Numbered from the stretch's first letter, positions 1-10,000 are shown. The stretch is DNA of 45,531 bases from Rhodospirillales bacterium (GCA_016185145.1 JACPOB010000027.1:1-45531), one strand, 5' to 3'. Translations and numbers: made by a program. The notes: generated by a model not told the origin, from the sequence alone.

Positions 1-136
1 AACAGACCTCAAAAGAAAATGGGGATGGTCGGCACTACACCCCAGATTCGCGCCAAGCCATCCCTCAACCCCTTGATCTCCTTCACTCCGATCAGTCGAA
101 AAAAATCAAACTGACCCTCCAACTGCGCAAGTTGGG

Positions 137-1279
137 CTAGGCCACACGATCCGACAGCGTCGTCGCCGCCTCGACGATGGCTGCCGCGGCACGCTGAGGT
201 GAATACACGGCCATCTTGTCCGCAAGCCTGCTCCAAACATCGAACCGATCGAGCGACAGCACCTCTTCGATGGCGGCCGCCAGGGCGGTGACATCACCGA
301 ACGGGAAAATTGCTCCCGTAGCGCCTGCATCGACGAGATCGGGTGCGCAGCCCACCGCATCCGACACGACGGCAGGAACGCCGCACGCCATGGCCTCGTT
401 GACCACGAGCCCCCACGTCTCCTGGGCGTTGGATGGCAAGACCAGCAAGTCGGCGGCCGCATACACCGCCGGCAATTCGCTCTGGTTCACGAAGCCCAGG
501 AACTCGGCGCGCACGGACGCGCCTGCCGCAATTTGTCGGAGCTCGGGCTCGAGCTCGCCGGAGCCCGCGAAAGCAACTTCCGCCGGTTGTCCGCCAAGCC
601 GTGCTACGGCATGCAGCAGGTCGGCGGGATGCTTGCGGGCAATCAGCTTGCCGACGAACAGGATGCGGCGGCGACCGGGATCGCGCGACACGGCAGCGGC
701 GGTACTGGCGGCGGCGAAGGCATCGTTGTCGACGCAGTGCGGCGAGAAGAACAAGCGATCCGCCGGAGCGCCGTAATGCAGGAGATAGTCGCGGTTTCTC
801 CGGCCGACATAGAGGAATCCGTCGAACCGACGCAGCAGGCGCGAGAAGGCCAGCGCCTTGGCGGCGCGGACGATATGATTGCGCTGGGTGCGGAGCTGCG
901 AATCGCCGCGCACCAGCACCGGCACGCCGTGGCGGCGACAGGCGTGGACGGCTTGCCAGTAGCAGCGCAACGCCCAGCCCGGCACGATGAAGGCGTCGAA
1001 CCTGCCGCGGGCGATCTCGTCAGCGACGCCTGGCGTGTCACAGCCGGTAAAGCGATCGGTCGATGGCCTGCGCGCGACATTGGCAAGGAAGCGGCTGTCG
1101 TAGCCCGACAGCAGGTCGACGTCCCAATCGAAGGCCACGCCGAAACCGGCGCGAGCCTGTTGCTCGGCGGTCTGCCGATGGGCGAAGAACACGGTGAGAT
1201 CGCACTCTTTCGCCAGCGCACGGAAGATCGGCGCGTAGTACTGGATCGGGTGGCTGACCAGGAAACCGATGCGCGCCAT
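137..1279 (-). CDS. Glycosyltransferase family 4 protein
   Basis: A 380-residue GT-B glycosyltransferase that probably adds one sugar to a lipid-linked exopolysaccharide repeat unit at the cytoplasmic membrane. The N-terminus (MARIGFLVSHPIQYYAPIFR) is typical of GT4 acceptor domains. The donor-binding half begins near residue 205 with RILFVGKLIARKHP, and the EX7E-type nucleotide-sugar motif is seen in QETWGLVVNEAMACG. It is the last gene of a long minus-strand run and starts 2 nt after the stop of the preceding glycosyltransferase, so it is surely cotranscribed. Sugar specificity cannot be read from sequence. Nothing coding is seen between it and the window start. Confidence 0.9.
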   Translation of the reverse strand: MARIGFLVSHPIQYYAPIFRALAKECDLTVFFAHRQTAEQQARAGFGVAFDWDVDLLSGYDSRFLANVARRPSTDRFTGCDTPGVADEIARGRFDAFIVPGWALRCYWQAVHACRRHGVPVLVRGDSQLRTQRNHIVRAAKALAFSRLLRRFDGFLYVGRRNRDYLLHYGAPADRLFFSPHCVDNDAFAAASTAAAVSRDPGRRRILFVGKLIARKHPADLLHAVARLGGQPAEVAFAGSGELEPELRQIAAGASVRAEFLGFVNQSELPAVYAAADLLVLPSNAQETWGLVVNEAMACGVPAVVSDAVGCAPDLVDAGATGAIFPFGDVTALAAAIEEVLSLDRFDVWSRLADKMAVYSPQRAAAAIVEAATTLSDRVA

Positions 1280-1281
1280 CT

Positions 1282-2577
1282 CTACGCCCGTCCTGCCGCA
1301 GCCCGCTCGCAGGCCAAGTCGAGTGCCGCCGCCAACGCTCGTGTCGAGGCACGTGCTGAATAGGCGTCGAAAGTTGCGCGGTCGACGGCATCGGCATCAT
1401 AGGTCTTGTCGTCCATGAACGACCGCAGGGCGTCCGCCACGTCGCCGGCTGCCGGCAACGACCCTTCGGCGAGCGTCAGCACGCTGCCGGCATGCATCGA
1501 CTGCACCATGTCCACGGCCGTGCTGTCCCGGTGAAGCATGGCGAAGACCGGGCGGCGCGACAGCATGGCCTGGAACACCTTCGACGGTGTGTAATGCGGC
1601 TCGGTCGAACCCAGCACCAGCACCGCGTCGCTGCGGCTGAGGTGATTGAGCGCGTCGACGTAACCGATGCGCTGCGGGTGCTCGTCGACGATGTCGGCGA
1701 CGCCCGCCCGTTCGGCGCGTGGGCGGACCTGATGGCCGGCCGGATCGTCGGGTGAACTGCCGGTCCCGACGAAGTGCACCTTCAGGCGGGCGGCAATGTC
1801 GGGCGCTCGCGCCTTGAGCGCGCTCAGACCGGCCAGGAAGGAGTCGAGCACCGCAATGCCCGCCGGCAGCAGGGCGCCGGCATAGATCATGTGGAAATGG
1901 CCGTCGCCCAGCTGGAACAGGAACGGTGGCCGGTCGAGCCTGCGCACCAGACCGTAATCCTCCGGCGCGATGCCCATCGGCATGTAGGCGACGACGGCAT
2001 TCTGGGCGACCTTGGGATTGCGCTCGAGCATGCCCGCGACGTAACCCGGCGCCATGCCGGTGATCAGGCTCGCCCCCTGCACCGCCCATGGTTCGAGGAT
2101 CGAGGCCAGCCGATAGGACCCCCAGGCACGGCTGAACGGCACGTCGATGCCCGGCCAGCGGTTGATCCACGGATCCTGATAGTCGATGCCGAACGGCAGC
2201 CCGTAGCGGCGATGGATCAGCCGGCCGACCGGCGCCAGGAAGTTCGACGGGATGGTGATCAGCACGAAGTCGATCTCGCGCCGCGCCGCCAGCTGTGACA
2301 GCACGCGATAGCATCCCCGGAAGGCGCGCACGCCGATGTCGCCCACCAACCGGACAGGCCGCGTCGCCATCGTCGGCGCATGGATCACCCTGAGGCCGGG
2401 CGCCACCAGGTGCTCGAGATCGGGATCCGGCCGCTCTTCGTAGAGCGCCGGGTCGCCCGTGACGACGATCGGTTCCCAACCGAATTCCGGCAGATGGCGC
2501 GACCACAGTCGCGCCCGTTGCGCGCCGACCAGGTTGCTGGGCGCGAAGTGACCGCTCACCAGGGCGAGTCGCTTCAT
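1282..2577 (-). CDS. Putative glycosyltransferase (GT4-like)
   Basis: A 431-residue protein starting MKRLALVSGHFAPSNLVGAQ. Its ATG overlaps the stop of the preceding gene in an ATGA overlap, which fixes the start; the open frame runs on upstream, but that part is shadow of the neighbour. The N-terminal Rossmann-like half (VTGDPALY, FVLITIPSNFLAPVGRLI) and a C-terminal segment with TEPHYTPSKVFQAMLSRRP resemble GT-B enzymes. The classical EX7E motif is less clear than in its neighbours. By context it acts in exopolysaccharide assembly. It is more divergent than the other glycosyltransferases here, so the family call is less certain. Confidence 0.8.
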   Translation of the reverse strand: MKRLALVSGHFAPSNLVGAQRARLWSRHLPEFGWEPIVVTGDPALYEERPDPDLEHLVAPGLRVIHAPTMATRPVRLVGDIGVRAFRGCYRVLSQLAARREIDFVLITIPSNFLAPVGRLIHRRYGLPFGIDYQDPWINRWPGIDVPFSRAWGSYRLASILEPWAVQGASLITGMAPGYVAGMLERNPKVAQNAVVAYMPMGIAPEDYGLVRRLDRPPFLFQLGDGHFHMIYAGALLPAGIAVLDSFLAGLSALKARAPDIAARLKVHFVGTGSSPDDPAGHQVRPRAERAGVADIVDEHPQRIGYVDALNHLSRSDAVLVLGSTEPHYTPSKVFQAMLSRRPVFAMLHRDSTAVDMVQSMHAGSVLTLAEGSLPAAGDVADALRSFMDDKTYDADAVDRATFDAYSARASTRALAAALDLACERAAAGRA

Positions 2578-3623
2578 CGTCGCGACTTCAGCGCTGCACG
2601 CGCATTCTCGTATAGCTCGACGTAGCGCGCGACCACGACGCCGGGCGAATATTCCTGCTCGGCGCGGCGCCGGCAGCCCGCACGATCGATGGTGCCCAGC
2701 TTGGCCACGGCCTCGCAGCCCTCCTCGATCGACTTGATCAGGAAACCGTCGACACCCTGGCGCACGATCTCGGGCAGCGAGCCGCGCGGACAGGAGATGA
2801 CCGGCGTGCCGCAGCCCAGCGCCTCGGCGAACACGATGCCGAACGGCTCGTTCCATTGGATGGGCACGACCATGGCGCGCGCCTCGCCCAGCACCTTGTT
2901 CTTCTGCACGTCGTCGACCGGCCCGACATACTCGATGCCGTCGCGCCCTATCCATGGCTCGATCTTGGTCCGCCAATAGTCGCCCTCGGTGCCGGAATCG
3001 GCGTGGTTGCCGGCGATCACCAGCCGATGCCCGGTGCGGCGCGCGATCTCGATCGCCCAATCGGCGCCCTTGATGCTCTCGACGCGGCTCAGGAAGCACA
3101 GCGGCGCGTCCGCTGCGACGGTCGGGCTGAAGTCGAGCGAATCGATCTCGAAGAAGTTGGGAATGCCGCGCCAGTCGCCGCCGGCGCGCCGCCCAACGCT
3201 GGCAATGTAGTCGCTGCAACCGGTGAAGCGCAGCACCTCGGGCGCGGCGAGCTTCACCGCCGCGCCGACCGTGCGCATGGTCGGATCACGCTGGAACGAC
3301 ATGACGATCGGGATCGGACCGCGCAGCAGCGGGGCCAGGTAGGCAATCCGCGAGAAGCTGTGAATGACGTCCGGCTTGAAGGCGCGTACGGCCCTCCACA
3401 GGGTCAGGCCGTTGCGCACCGTGTCGGTGCGCGACAGCGAGCTCGCTCCCGGCCAGGGATGGAAGGCATCGGCCGGGCATTGCGAGCCGGGCTTGGCGAC
3501 CAGGCAGACCTTGTGCCCGCCGGCGCGTAGACGGCGCACCAGGCCGTCGACGATGCGCTCGATACCGCCATAGAGACGGGGCGGCACTTCGATCTCCGGA
3601 TCGGCGGTGATCAGGATGCGCAT
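2574..3623 (-). CDS. Glycosyltransferase family 4 protein
   Basis: A 349-residue GT4 enzyme starting MRILITADPEIEVPPRLYGG, an N-terminus with the RLYGGIER signature of this family. The donor domain shows LCFLSRVESIKGADWAIE and the acidic motif in WNEPFGIVFAEALGCGTPV. The start is the internal ATG at 3621-3623: it overlaps the preceding methyltransferase stop by one base, and the 28 codons upstream lie inside that gene. The downstream gene overlaps by 4 bp. It belongs to the exopolysaccharide glycosyltransferase set; the sugar transferred is unknown. Confidence 0.9.
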   Translation of the reverse strand: MRILITADPEIEVPPRLYGGIERIVDGLVRRLRAGGHKVCLVAKPGSQCPADAFHPWPGASSLSRTDTVRNGLTLWRAVRAFKPDVIHSFSRIAYLAPLLRGPIPIVMSFQRDPTMRTVGAAVKLAAPEVLRFTGCSDYIASVGRRAGGDWRGIPNFFEIDSLDFSPTVAADAPLCFLSRVESIKGADWAIEIARRTGHRLVIAGNHADSGTEGDYWRTKIEPWIGRDGIEYVGPVDDVQKNKVLGEARAMVVPIQWNEPFGIVFAEALGCGTPVISCPRGSLPEIVRQGVDGFLIKSIEEGCEAVAKLGTIDRAGCRRRAEQEYSPGVVVARYVELYENARAALKSRR

Positions 3624-4345
3624 CAGCGCCAGGCCTCCATGTAAAGCGAATAGAGCCGATGCTGCTCGCGGTCGATCGGCCCGCCGGGAAAGCGGCCCTC
3701 GCGCCAATCCACTTGTGCCACGTCGGCGAAGCCAGCCTGCTCGAGCGTGCGGCGGAGGTACTCGGCATCGAATCCGCCATAGTGCTCGCCGTCCTGCACG
3801 AAGACGTGGTTCAGCGCTTCCATCTTGGTGGCGAAGGTCGCCTGAGGCAGCTCGCCACCGCAGCCAATCCGGTTAAGCATCGTCCAGTCGTTCGCGAGAT
3901 AGGCTTCGGCGTACTTCCGCATGTCGGGGACGATGATGCGCAGAATGCCGCCCGGCTCCAGGCAGCGTCGACATTCGGCGAGGAAACGCGGGCGCTCCGT
4001 GGTCGGCTCGAGATGCTCGAAATAGTGCTCGACATGAATGCCACGCACCGCACCGTCGCCGAACGGCAGGCCGCGCCGGCAATCGACGCGCATGGTGACG
4101 CCGGGTGCGGGGAAGAGATCGAGATTGATCCAACCGTCATGGCCGAACGGACCACAGCCGACATTGACCAGGATGCCCTTCCGGCGGCGCAGCGCGCGCA
4201 GCCGCATCACGTGGCCGGGATGAGCAGCGTTCGCCAGCCGCACCATCATCGCGTTCAACTCGACGCGGAAGGTGCGGAACACCCAGGGGTTCACCGGCAA
4301 GCGCGGGATCAGCCAGGCGCCCAGTCGCTGTTTCAGGGTCGTCAT
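3623..4345 (-). CDS. Class I SAM-dependent methyltransferase
   Basis: A 240-residue methyltransferase. The SAM-binding motif I is ILVNVGCGPFGHDGWINLD, followed by an acidic residue at the end of strand 2 and the motif IV/V region GIHVEHYFEHLEPTTERPRF, then LEPGGILRIIVPD, the standard order for class I enzymes acting on sugars or small molecules. Translation should begin at MTTLKQRL, because this ATG overlaps the stop of the upstream glycosyltransferase by 4 bp. Lying between glycosyltransferases, it probably methylates a sugar of the repeat unit (inference). Confidence 0.85.
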   Translation of the reverse strand: MTTLKQRLGAWLIPRLPVNPWVFRTFRVELNAMMVRLANAAHPGHVMRLRALRRRKGILVNVGCGPFGHDGWINLDLFPAPGVTMRVDCRRGLPFGDGAVRGIHVEHYFEHLEPTTERPRFLAECRRCLEPGGILRIIVPDMRKYAEAYLANDWTMLNRIGCGGELPQATFATKMEALNHVFVQDGEHYGGFDAEYLRRTLEQAGFADVAQVDWREGRFPGGPIDREQHRLYSLYMEAWR

Positions 4346-5574
4346 GCCGCTACCTGCCTGCCCGCAAAGGCACGTTCGACGGAGCCGAGCAGCGCCGCCT
4401 TCTCGACATCCCAGTTGTAGCGTTCGCGCCCCAACCGCCACGCCCTGTCCCGTGCCTCCGACCGCGCTTCGGGTGAGCCGGCGAGGCGATCGAGCACCGC
4501 CGCAATGCCGACGGGATCGGCCAGAGACACGATGCGCGCCGCCGCGCCCAGTTCAGGCAGCAACGCGTCTTGCGCAGGCGTATCGCTCAACAGCACCGGC
4601 ACGCCCGCCAACAGGTAAGTGAAGATCTTGTTGGTGAGGCAGACACGGCGATTCTCGCTGACATCGGTCTCCAGCGACAGGCCGATATCGTAGTCCGCCG
4701 CCAGCCGCACCATCTCCTGCGGCGCCGCCATGGGCAGCAGGCGGACGCGATCGGCGATCCCGAGCTTGCGCGCCAGCTCCATCAGCCTGTCGCCATGCCC
4801 CCACCGGTCGCTGCCGCGGATGTCGAGGGTGACGCCCATCGTCGTCCGCGCCATCGCCTGGATGAAGGCCTGCAGACCGCGATCCAGGCCGACCGTCTGC
4901 GAGAACCAGTAGGCCCTGAACGTCCCTTGGTCCGTGCGGACCGGTGCTGCCGGCGCCATGGCGAGAGGAAAGACGTTGAGCACCGTGGCCGGCTCGACGC
5001 CGTAGCGGGTACGATAGGCCTTGCCGATCAGCGGCGCCGCCACCGTCACATGGCGACAGCCCGGCAGCAGGACGCCTTCAATGGTCTGCACCAGGTTCAT
5101 CTGCAGCGCCGTGCCCTCGCCCGTGTGCAGATCTTCGGCATCGAAGCCCAGCATCGCACCGCGACGCCGGGCCGCCTGCCCCGCCGCAGCCAGGCCGGCA
5201 ATGTAATGCCCGATATAGAGATCGGCCGGCACGCCGCTCGCAGCTCGCGCCAACGCAGCGGCCGGTCCGCCGTAGGCCCGGGCGGCCAATGCAACAGGCA
5301 TGTGCGTTCCGGCCAGCTTCGCAACCCCGCCCGCCAACAGGCCGATCGGTCGCTCGCTGGCCGACCGCGGCACGCGCACGACCTTCCAGTCCACCGAGGC
5401 GGCGATCTCGTCGTCGAAGCCGCGCAACGCTTCCGTGTAGTCACAGGCGACTGCGGTGACGGCGTAACCGGCCTCGTGCAGGGCGTCGGCTTCCTTCAGC
5501 ACGCGCGGATTGGACGCGAGGTTGCCCGGACTCACGATGCAGATGGCACCGCGCGTGGGACTGAGCGTCGTCAT
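4342..5574 (-). CDS. Glycosyltransferase (GT4-like)
   Basis: A 410-residue GT-B type protein. The N-terminus (GAICIVSPGNLASNPRVLKE) is the form seen in GT4 enzymes that act on nascent polysaccharide chains. The C-terminal donor domain contains ENRRVCLTNKIFTYLLAGVP, where the usual EX7E element is modified. The start overlaps the stop of the preceding glycosyltransferase by 4 bp, and its stop overlaps the methyltransferase start by 4 bp. Translational coupling through this whole block is therefore likely. Confidence 0.85.
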   Translation of the reverse strand: MTTLSPTRGAICIVSPGNLASNPRVLKEADALHEAGYAVTAVACDYTEALRGFDDEIAASVDWKVVRVPRSASERPIGLLAGGVAKLAGTHMPVALAARAYGGPAAALARAASGVPADLYIGHYIAGLAAAGQAARRRGAMLGFDAEDLHTGEGTALQMNLVQTIEGVLLPGCRHVTVAAPLIGKAYRTRYGVEPATVLNVFPLAMAPAAPVRTDQGTFRAYWFSQTVGLDRGLQAFIQAMARTTMGVTLDIRGSDRWGHGDRLMELARKLGIADRVRLLPMAAPQEMVRLAADYDIGLSLETDVSENRRVCLTNKIFTYLLAGVPVLLSDTPAQDALLPELGAAARIVSLADPVGIAAVLDRLAGSPEARSEARDRAWRLGRERYNWDVEKAALLGSVERAFAGRQVAA

Positions 5575-6677
5575 GCCCTCTCCCTCATACGACGCGGTTG
5601 GGCCAGAAGGCGAGCGAGGAGTAGCCGGACGGTCTCGGCAAAGTGCGATCGCCGATAAGGCTCGATCGCCGCCGGATCGACCCGTCCCTGCCCGAGCATC
5701 CGGGCTACAGCCTCGATCAGGCCAGCCTGGTCGGTAGGATCGATGATCATGCCCACGCTACCGATGGGAATGGCATCCGCGCTGCCGCCTCCTGCACCGC
5801 CGATCACGCGCAGCCCGCAGGCCGCGGCCTCGAGATAGACGATGCCGAAGCCCTCCTCGGAGCTCGGCATCACGAACAAATCGGCCAGGCGATAGAGATC
5901 GGGCAGGTCATCGTCGGGCACGTAACCCATGAAACGCACGGCCGACGCATCGCCCGCCTGCTCGCTGGCGCGTGCCTCCAGCCGGGCGCGATCGTCGCCC
6001 TCGCCGGCAATGGCGTAGACCAGGCCGGGGAAGCGTGCGCGCAGCCCAGGCAAGGCCGCGAAGACGAGCTCATGGCCCTTGTAGCGCTCACCAGCCGACA
6101 GACGGCCTACGGCGAGCAAGATCGGACCAGGCCCGAGCTTCAGGCGCTCGCGCAGTGCCGGCGAGGCCGGGCCGGGCGCAAAACGCTCGTCGACGGTGTT
6201 GGGCAACACCCGCACGCGTTCGGGCGAGAGATCGACCCAGTCGAGCAGATGCTTGCGCGTGCCACGACTGACGGCGGTCACCTGGTCCGCCGCCTCGATG
6301 GCCCGGCGCACGACGGTGCGGCGGTCGCGCCAGACCTCGGCGCCGTGCGCCTGCAGCCAGTAGCGGGCACCAAGCAAACGTGCCAGCAACGCTGCCAGGG
6401 GCGCCATGTAGGCATGCCCGCAGAACACGATATCGACGGGCCGAAAGCGCCAAGCGGCCCACAGCGCGGCAAGGGAAAAGCCCAGCCGCCCCAACTTGGC
6501 GGGCTGCTGCCGCACGCCCGCAGGTGGCGCCGCGCCGTCTGTCGCAGCGAGCCGCGGCAACACGAGGATCTCGACGCCCGTCGCTGCCAGCGCGTCGAAA
6601 AGGTCGCGGTTGTAGCGGGCGATACCGCCGCGCGCGCCGTAGGCGTCGCCGACCAGGGCTAGGATCCGGACTGCCAT
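5571..6677 (-). CDS. Glycosyltransferase family 4 protein
   Basis: A 368-residue GT4 protein with clear hallmarks: an N-terminal Gly-rich loop (GDAYGARGGIARYNRDL), the donor domain start PILLAVGRLSAGERYKGHEL and the EX7E motif in EEGFGIVYLEAAACGLRV. It probably transfers a hexose from a nucleotide sugar to the lipid-linked glycan. It starts 7 nt after the stop of the asparagine-synthase-type gene and overlaps the next glycosyltransferase by 4 bp. Confidence 0.92.
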   Translation of the reverse strand: MAVRILALVGDAYGARGGIARYNRDLFDALAATGVEILVLPRLAATDGAAPPAGVRQQPAKLGRLGFSLAALWAAWRFRPVDIVFCGHAYMAPLAALLARLLGARYWLQAHGAEVWRDRRTVVRRAIEAADQVTAVSRGTRKHLLDWVDLSPERVRVLPNTVDERFAPGPASPALRERLKLGPGPILLAVGRLSAGERYKGHELVFAALPGLRARFPGLVYAIAGEGDDRARLEARASEQAGDASAVRFMGYVPDDDLPDLYRLADLFVMPSSEEGFGIVYLEAAACGLRVIGGAGGGSADAIPIGSVGMIIDPTDQAGLIEAVARMLGQGRVDPAAIEPYRRSHFAETVRLLLARLLAQPRRMRERA

Positions 6678-6684
6678 CGTCGCG

Positions 6685-8523
6685 TCATGCCGCTTCGGGG
6701 CTCGTCCAACCGCTGCGCCAGACGCGCCGCGCCCATCCGCGCGAGGCCGCTGAAAAGTCGACCGTCTCGAGGGCCGGCGCGCCTGCCGCTTCCCGCAGCC
6801 ATCGGCCGACCGGCGTTACGAAGCCTGTCTTGTGCCTTGAGCGTATGGCATCCGGCAACGGCGGCTGGGGCACCCCGGCCACCGCGTCCTTGGCATCGAT
6901 GCGGGCCAGCACGTCGCCCGGGGGCAAGACGGCCAGGAAGAATGGATCGACGTAGGGCACGCGGATTTCGACGCCGTGGGCCATACCCGCCCAATCGGCG
7001 TCGCGCAGCAGCTGATTGCGCATGTAGAGCGCGGTCTCCATGGCCGCGACCCGGTCGAAATCGCCGAGCGGGCGCGCCGCCTGCACTGACGACGCGATAT
7101 AGCTGAGCGGCGCCAATCGGCGCAGGCCGTCCTCCACGAGCGCGGGATCGAGCAGCTCGTCGAGTTCCCATGGCATATAGACACCACGGCGCAGCAGATA
7201 GGCGCCGGCCCAACTCCCGCCGTGCTGCAGCAGTCCCGCCGCCTTGGGATGCAGGCCAAGTCCCGCACCGATCGCTGCCGACAAACCCCGCCGGACCAGC
7301 GCACCGACGCCGGGCAACCACGACAGCGGCCCGAGCCAGCGCACGCTGCGCGGCACGTCGACGAACGATGGATAGCCGCCGAAGCATTCGTCCGCGCCAA
7401 GCCCGCTCAACGCCACCTTGATGCCCGCCTCGTGGGCGGCCTTGGCGACGAACCACGTGTTGATGCCGTCGATGGTAGGCAGGTCCATGGCATGGAGGAT
7501 CGCCGGCAGATCGGCCTCGAACTCGGCACGATCGACGGTGCGCACGATGTGGCGTGCGCCATAACGCCTGGCGACCTCGGCTGCGAGCGGTGCCTCGTCG
7601 ACCGCCAGGCCTTTGAACTCGGCAAAGGCGAGAGTAACCGCCGAGACCGAACGCGCACCCAGTCCCGCCATGGTACCAAGCAGCGCACCGGAATCGAGAC
7701 CGGCCGACAGGAACACGGCTACCGGCACGTCGGCGACGAGATGATGGCGCACCGAATCGCGTACCGCATCAGCGAGGCGACGCGGCGCATCGGCCACATC
7801 GCGGCTTGCGTTCAGCGCGCGCTCGGCAAGAGCGTCGGCGACGTCGTAGTAGCGTTGCGATGTACCCGGACCGGTCGCATCGACGGTCAGGGTCGTGCCG
7901 GCCGGCAGGCAACGGATGTCGCGCCACACCGTGAACGGTTCGGGCACGCTGCCGAACAGGTGGAAACCCACGATGCCAGCCGAGTCGGGATCGCGCGCGA
8001 TCGCGCCGCCGGCCAGCAGAGCCTTGGCCTGGGAGGCGAACCGCACGGTCCAGCCGTCGTCGCTCCAATAGAGCGGCTTGATGCCCAGCGCATCGCGCGC
8101 CAGCAGCAACGTGCGCTCCTTCGCATCCCAAAGGCCGAAGGCAAACATGCCACGCAGCTTGCGCACCATGTCGGCGCCGCAATCGGCGTAGAGCTGCAGC
8201 AACACCTCGGTGTCGGATCCGCTGCGGAAAGTATGGCCGCGTGCCGCCAGCTCATCGCGCAGTTCGCGATAATTGTAGATCTCGCCATTGAACGTGATGG
8301 TGTACCGGCCGCAAACGCTGTGCATGGGCTGCGCGCCGGCCTCGCTGAGGTCGATGATGGCCAGGCGCTGGTGCCCGAAACCGGTCCGGCCGTCGGCTGA
8401 AAGCCATAGCCCTCGGCCATCCGGGCCACGCGCCGCCATGTGGTCGTTGATGCGCGCCAGCTCGGTGCGATCGACCGCGGGCGCTACGGCAAGATAGGCA
8501 TGGATGCCGGCTATTCCGCACAT
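6685..8523 (-). CDS. asnB: Asparagine synthase (glutamine-hydrolysing) family amidotransferase
   Basis: A 612-residue class II glutamine amidotransferase joined to an ATP-pyrophosphatase domain. The initiator Met is followed directly by the nucleophilic cysteine (MCGIAG), which fixes the start; the extra 13 codons upstream would block the active Cys. The glutaminase half shows RGPDGRG, GHQRLAIIDLS and FNGEIYNY; the synthetase half has the PP-loop as LSAGLDSG (Ala where Gly is usual) and LSGLGADECFGGY. It would convert Asp to Asn or amidate a sugar acid. Members inside exopolysaccharide clusters are common and probably amidate a uronic acid of the glycan, so a role in polysaccharide decoration is more likely than housekeeping asparagine supply (inference). 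Confidence 0.92.
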   Translation of the reverse strand: MCGIAGIHAYLAVAPAVDRTELARINDHMAARGPDGRGLWLSADGRTGFGHQRLAIIDLSEAGAQPMHSVCGRYTITFNGEIYNYRELRDELAARGHTFRSGSDTEVLLQLYADCGADMVRKLRGMFAFGLWDAKERTLLLARDALGIKPLYWSDDGWTVRFASQAKALLAGGAIARDPDSAGIVGFHLFGSVPEPFTVWRDIRCLPAGTTLTVDATGPGTSQRYYDVADALAERALNASRDVADAPRRLADAVRDSVRHHLVADVPVAVFLSAGLDSGALLGTMAGLGARSVSAVTLAFAEFKGLAVDEAPLAAEVARRYGARHIVRTVDRAEFEADLPAILHAMDLPTIDGINTWFVAKAAHEAGIKVALSGLGADECFGGYPSFVDVPRSVRWLGPLSWLPGVGALVRRGLSAAIGAGLGLHPKAAGLLQHGGSWAGAYLLRRGVYMPWELDELLDPALVEDGLRRLAPLSYIASSVQAARPLGDFDRVAAMETALYMRNQLLRDADWAGMAHGVEIRVPYVDPFFLAVLPPGDVLARIDAKDAVAGVPQPPLPDAIRSRHKTGFVTPVGRWLREAAGAPALETVDFSAASRGWARRVWRSGWTSPEAA

Positions 8524-8551
8524 GGTTCGGATCGCAAGAAGGCGGCGACGG

Positions 8552-9892
8552 TCAGCGTGCACCGGTGCCGTGGAATATCACGGCAAAGGTACGCAGCACG
8601 ATCACAAGATCAAGCCACAGTGAGCAGTGCTTGAGGTAGTAAAGGTCGTACTCGAGCTTGGATCGCATCTCGTCGGACTCGTGCGCATAGCCCTGGTTGA
8701 TCTGCGCCCAGCCGGTGACGCCTGGCCGCACGATGCCGCGCAGCGCGAAGTGCTCGATGTCGCGCACATAGCCCTTCTCGAGCGACTCCGCCTCCGGCCG
8801 CGGCCCGACCCAGCTCATGTCGCCGCGCAGGACGTTGAAGAGCTGCGGCAGCTCGTCGAGCCGGCACTTGCGCAGGAAGCCACCGATGCGCGTGACCCGC
8901 TTGTCGCCGGCGGCGGTGAAGCTTGGACCACCGGCGCCGTGGAACATGGTACGGAACTTGATCATGCGGAACGGCTGTCCACGCCGGCCGATGCGCGTCT
9001 GCACGAAGAAGATCGGACCGGGGCTGTCCAGACGGACGGCCAGCGCCACGCCCAGCAGGACCGGCAGCAGGATCGGCAGCAGCAGCACGGTGAGGCCGAG
9101 CTCGACGAGACGGCGCACGACGAGATACTGACGGGACGGCAGCAGCGCGCCGAATTCGTTGGGCGTAAGCCCGCCGAGCGGCGTGCGGCCGGTCAATGTC
9201 TCGACGATGTAGCGCCGGTCGAGCACCGGCACGCCGGCGATCGCCGCGTCGGCCAGCGCGGCCAGCCGTGCCTCGCCCAGACCGGAGCCGAGATCGGCGA
9301 CGATGGCGTCGACCCTGATGTTCCGACTTTGCACGTCGTCGAAGTCGAGCCATCGGCAGGTCGAGAGCACGGGCATGTCGGCAATGGACGAGCGCGGCAT
9401 CACGGCATAGTTACGGACCAGGTAGCGCGACCGAAGCTGAGCCACGCTCGCCATCCAAAGCACGGTCAGAATCCCGGAGCCGAAGAACTGCACGCGTGAG
9501 TAGTCTGTGCGCAACAACAGCATAATGGCGGCGATCGCGGCGTAGGTCAGGACGGCGACCGGCGCGACGTAGCCGAGATTGCCCTGCAGGGTCGCGCGCG
9601 GAAAAGTGTCGAGCCGCCGGCCGCAATACCACACCACCGAATAGCCGACAGCTGTCGAAATGATGGTGAACTCCGTGCCGCCCCACGCACCGGCGAACGG
9701 CTCCCCGGTGGCATAGATCGGAATCGGCAGCACCACGCAGAACAGGAAGCCGACGGCAGCATCGGTCCACGTCTCGAGGAAGCGCTGCGGCGCCGACCGC
9801 ATCGCCCGCGAGCCATTGCCCGGAGGAGCCCCGACCGACGAGGCATTTGGCCCCATCGGAGTCGCACTGCGCAAGCCTACGCCCTCCCGCAT
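8552..9892 (-). CDS. Polyprenyl-phosphate sugar-1-phosphate transferase (exopolysaccharide initiating enzyme)
   Basis: A 446-residue membrane enzyme that would start repeat-unit synthesis by moving a sugar-1-phosphate from a UDP-sugar to undecaprenyl phosphate. Several hydrophobic segments fill the N-terminal third (AAVGFLFCVVLPIPIYATG and others). A CoA-binding-like linker follows, then a long membrane helix (LTVLLLPILLPVLLGVAL) and the bacterial sugar transferase domain with SPGPIFFVQTRIGRRG, FRMIKFRTM, LDELPQLFNVLRGDMSWVGP and RPGVTGWAQINQGY. Of three in-frame ATGs (9892, 9856, 9802) none has a strong ribosome site, so the exact start is uncertain. It lies 28 nt before asnB. Confidence 0.9.
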   Translation of the reverse strand: MREGVGLRSATPMGPNASSVGAPPGNGSRAMRSAPQRFLETWTDAAVGFLFCVVLPIPIYATGEPFAGAWGGTEFTIISTAVGYSVVWYCGRRLDTFPRATLQGNLGYVAPVAVLTYAAIAAIMLLLRTDYSRVQFFGSGILTVLWMASVAQLRSRYLVRNYAVMPRSSIADMPVLSTCRWLDFDDVQSRNIRVDAIVADLGSGLGEARLAALADAAIAGVPVLDRRYIVETLTGRTPLGGLTPNEFGALLPSRQYLVVRRLVELGLTVLLLPILLPVLLGVALAVRLDSPGPIFFVQTRIGRRGQPFRMIKFRTMFHGAGGPSFTAAGDKRVTRIGGFLRKCRLDELPQLFNVLRGDMSWVGPRPEAESLEKGYVRDIEHFALRGIVRPGVTGWAQINQGYAHESDEMRSKLEYDLYYLKHCSLWLDLVIVLRTFAVIFHGTGAR

Positions 9893-10000
9893 CCCATATG
9901 GCGTCGTGCGGCAAGCCGGATTGGCCGCTCACAGCGCATTAAACAAGCAATATCGAAGCCCCACGGCATACTGCTTGCACCCCGGATGAGTATAGTTGAT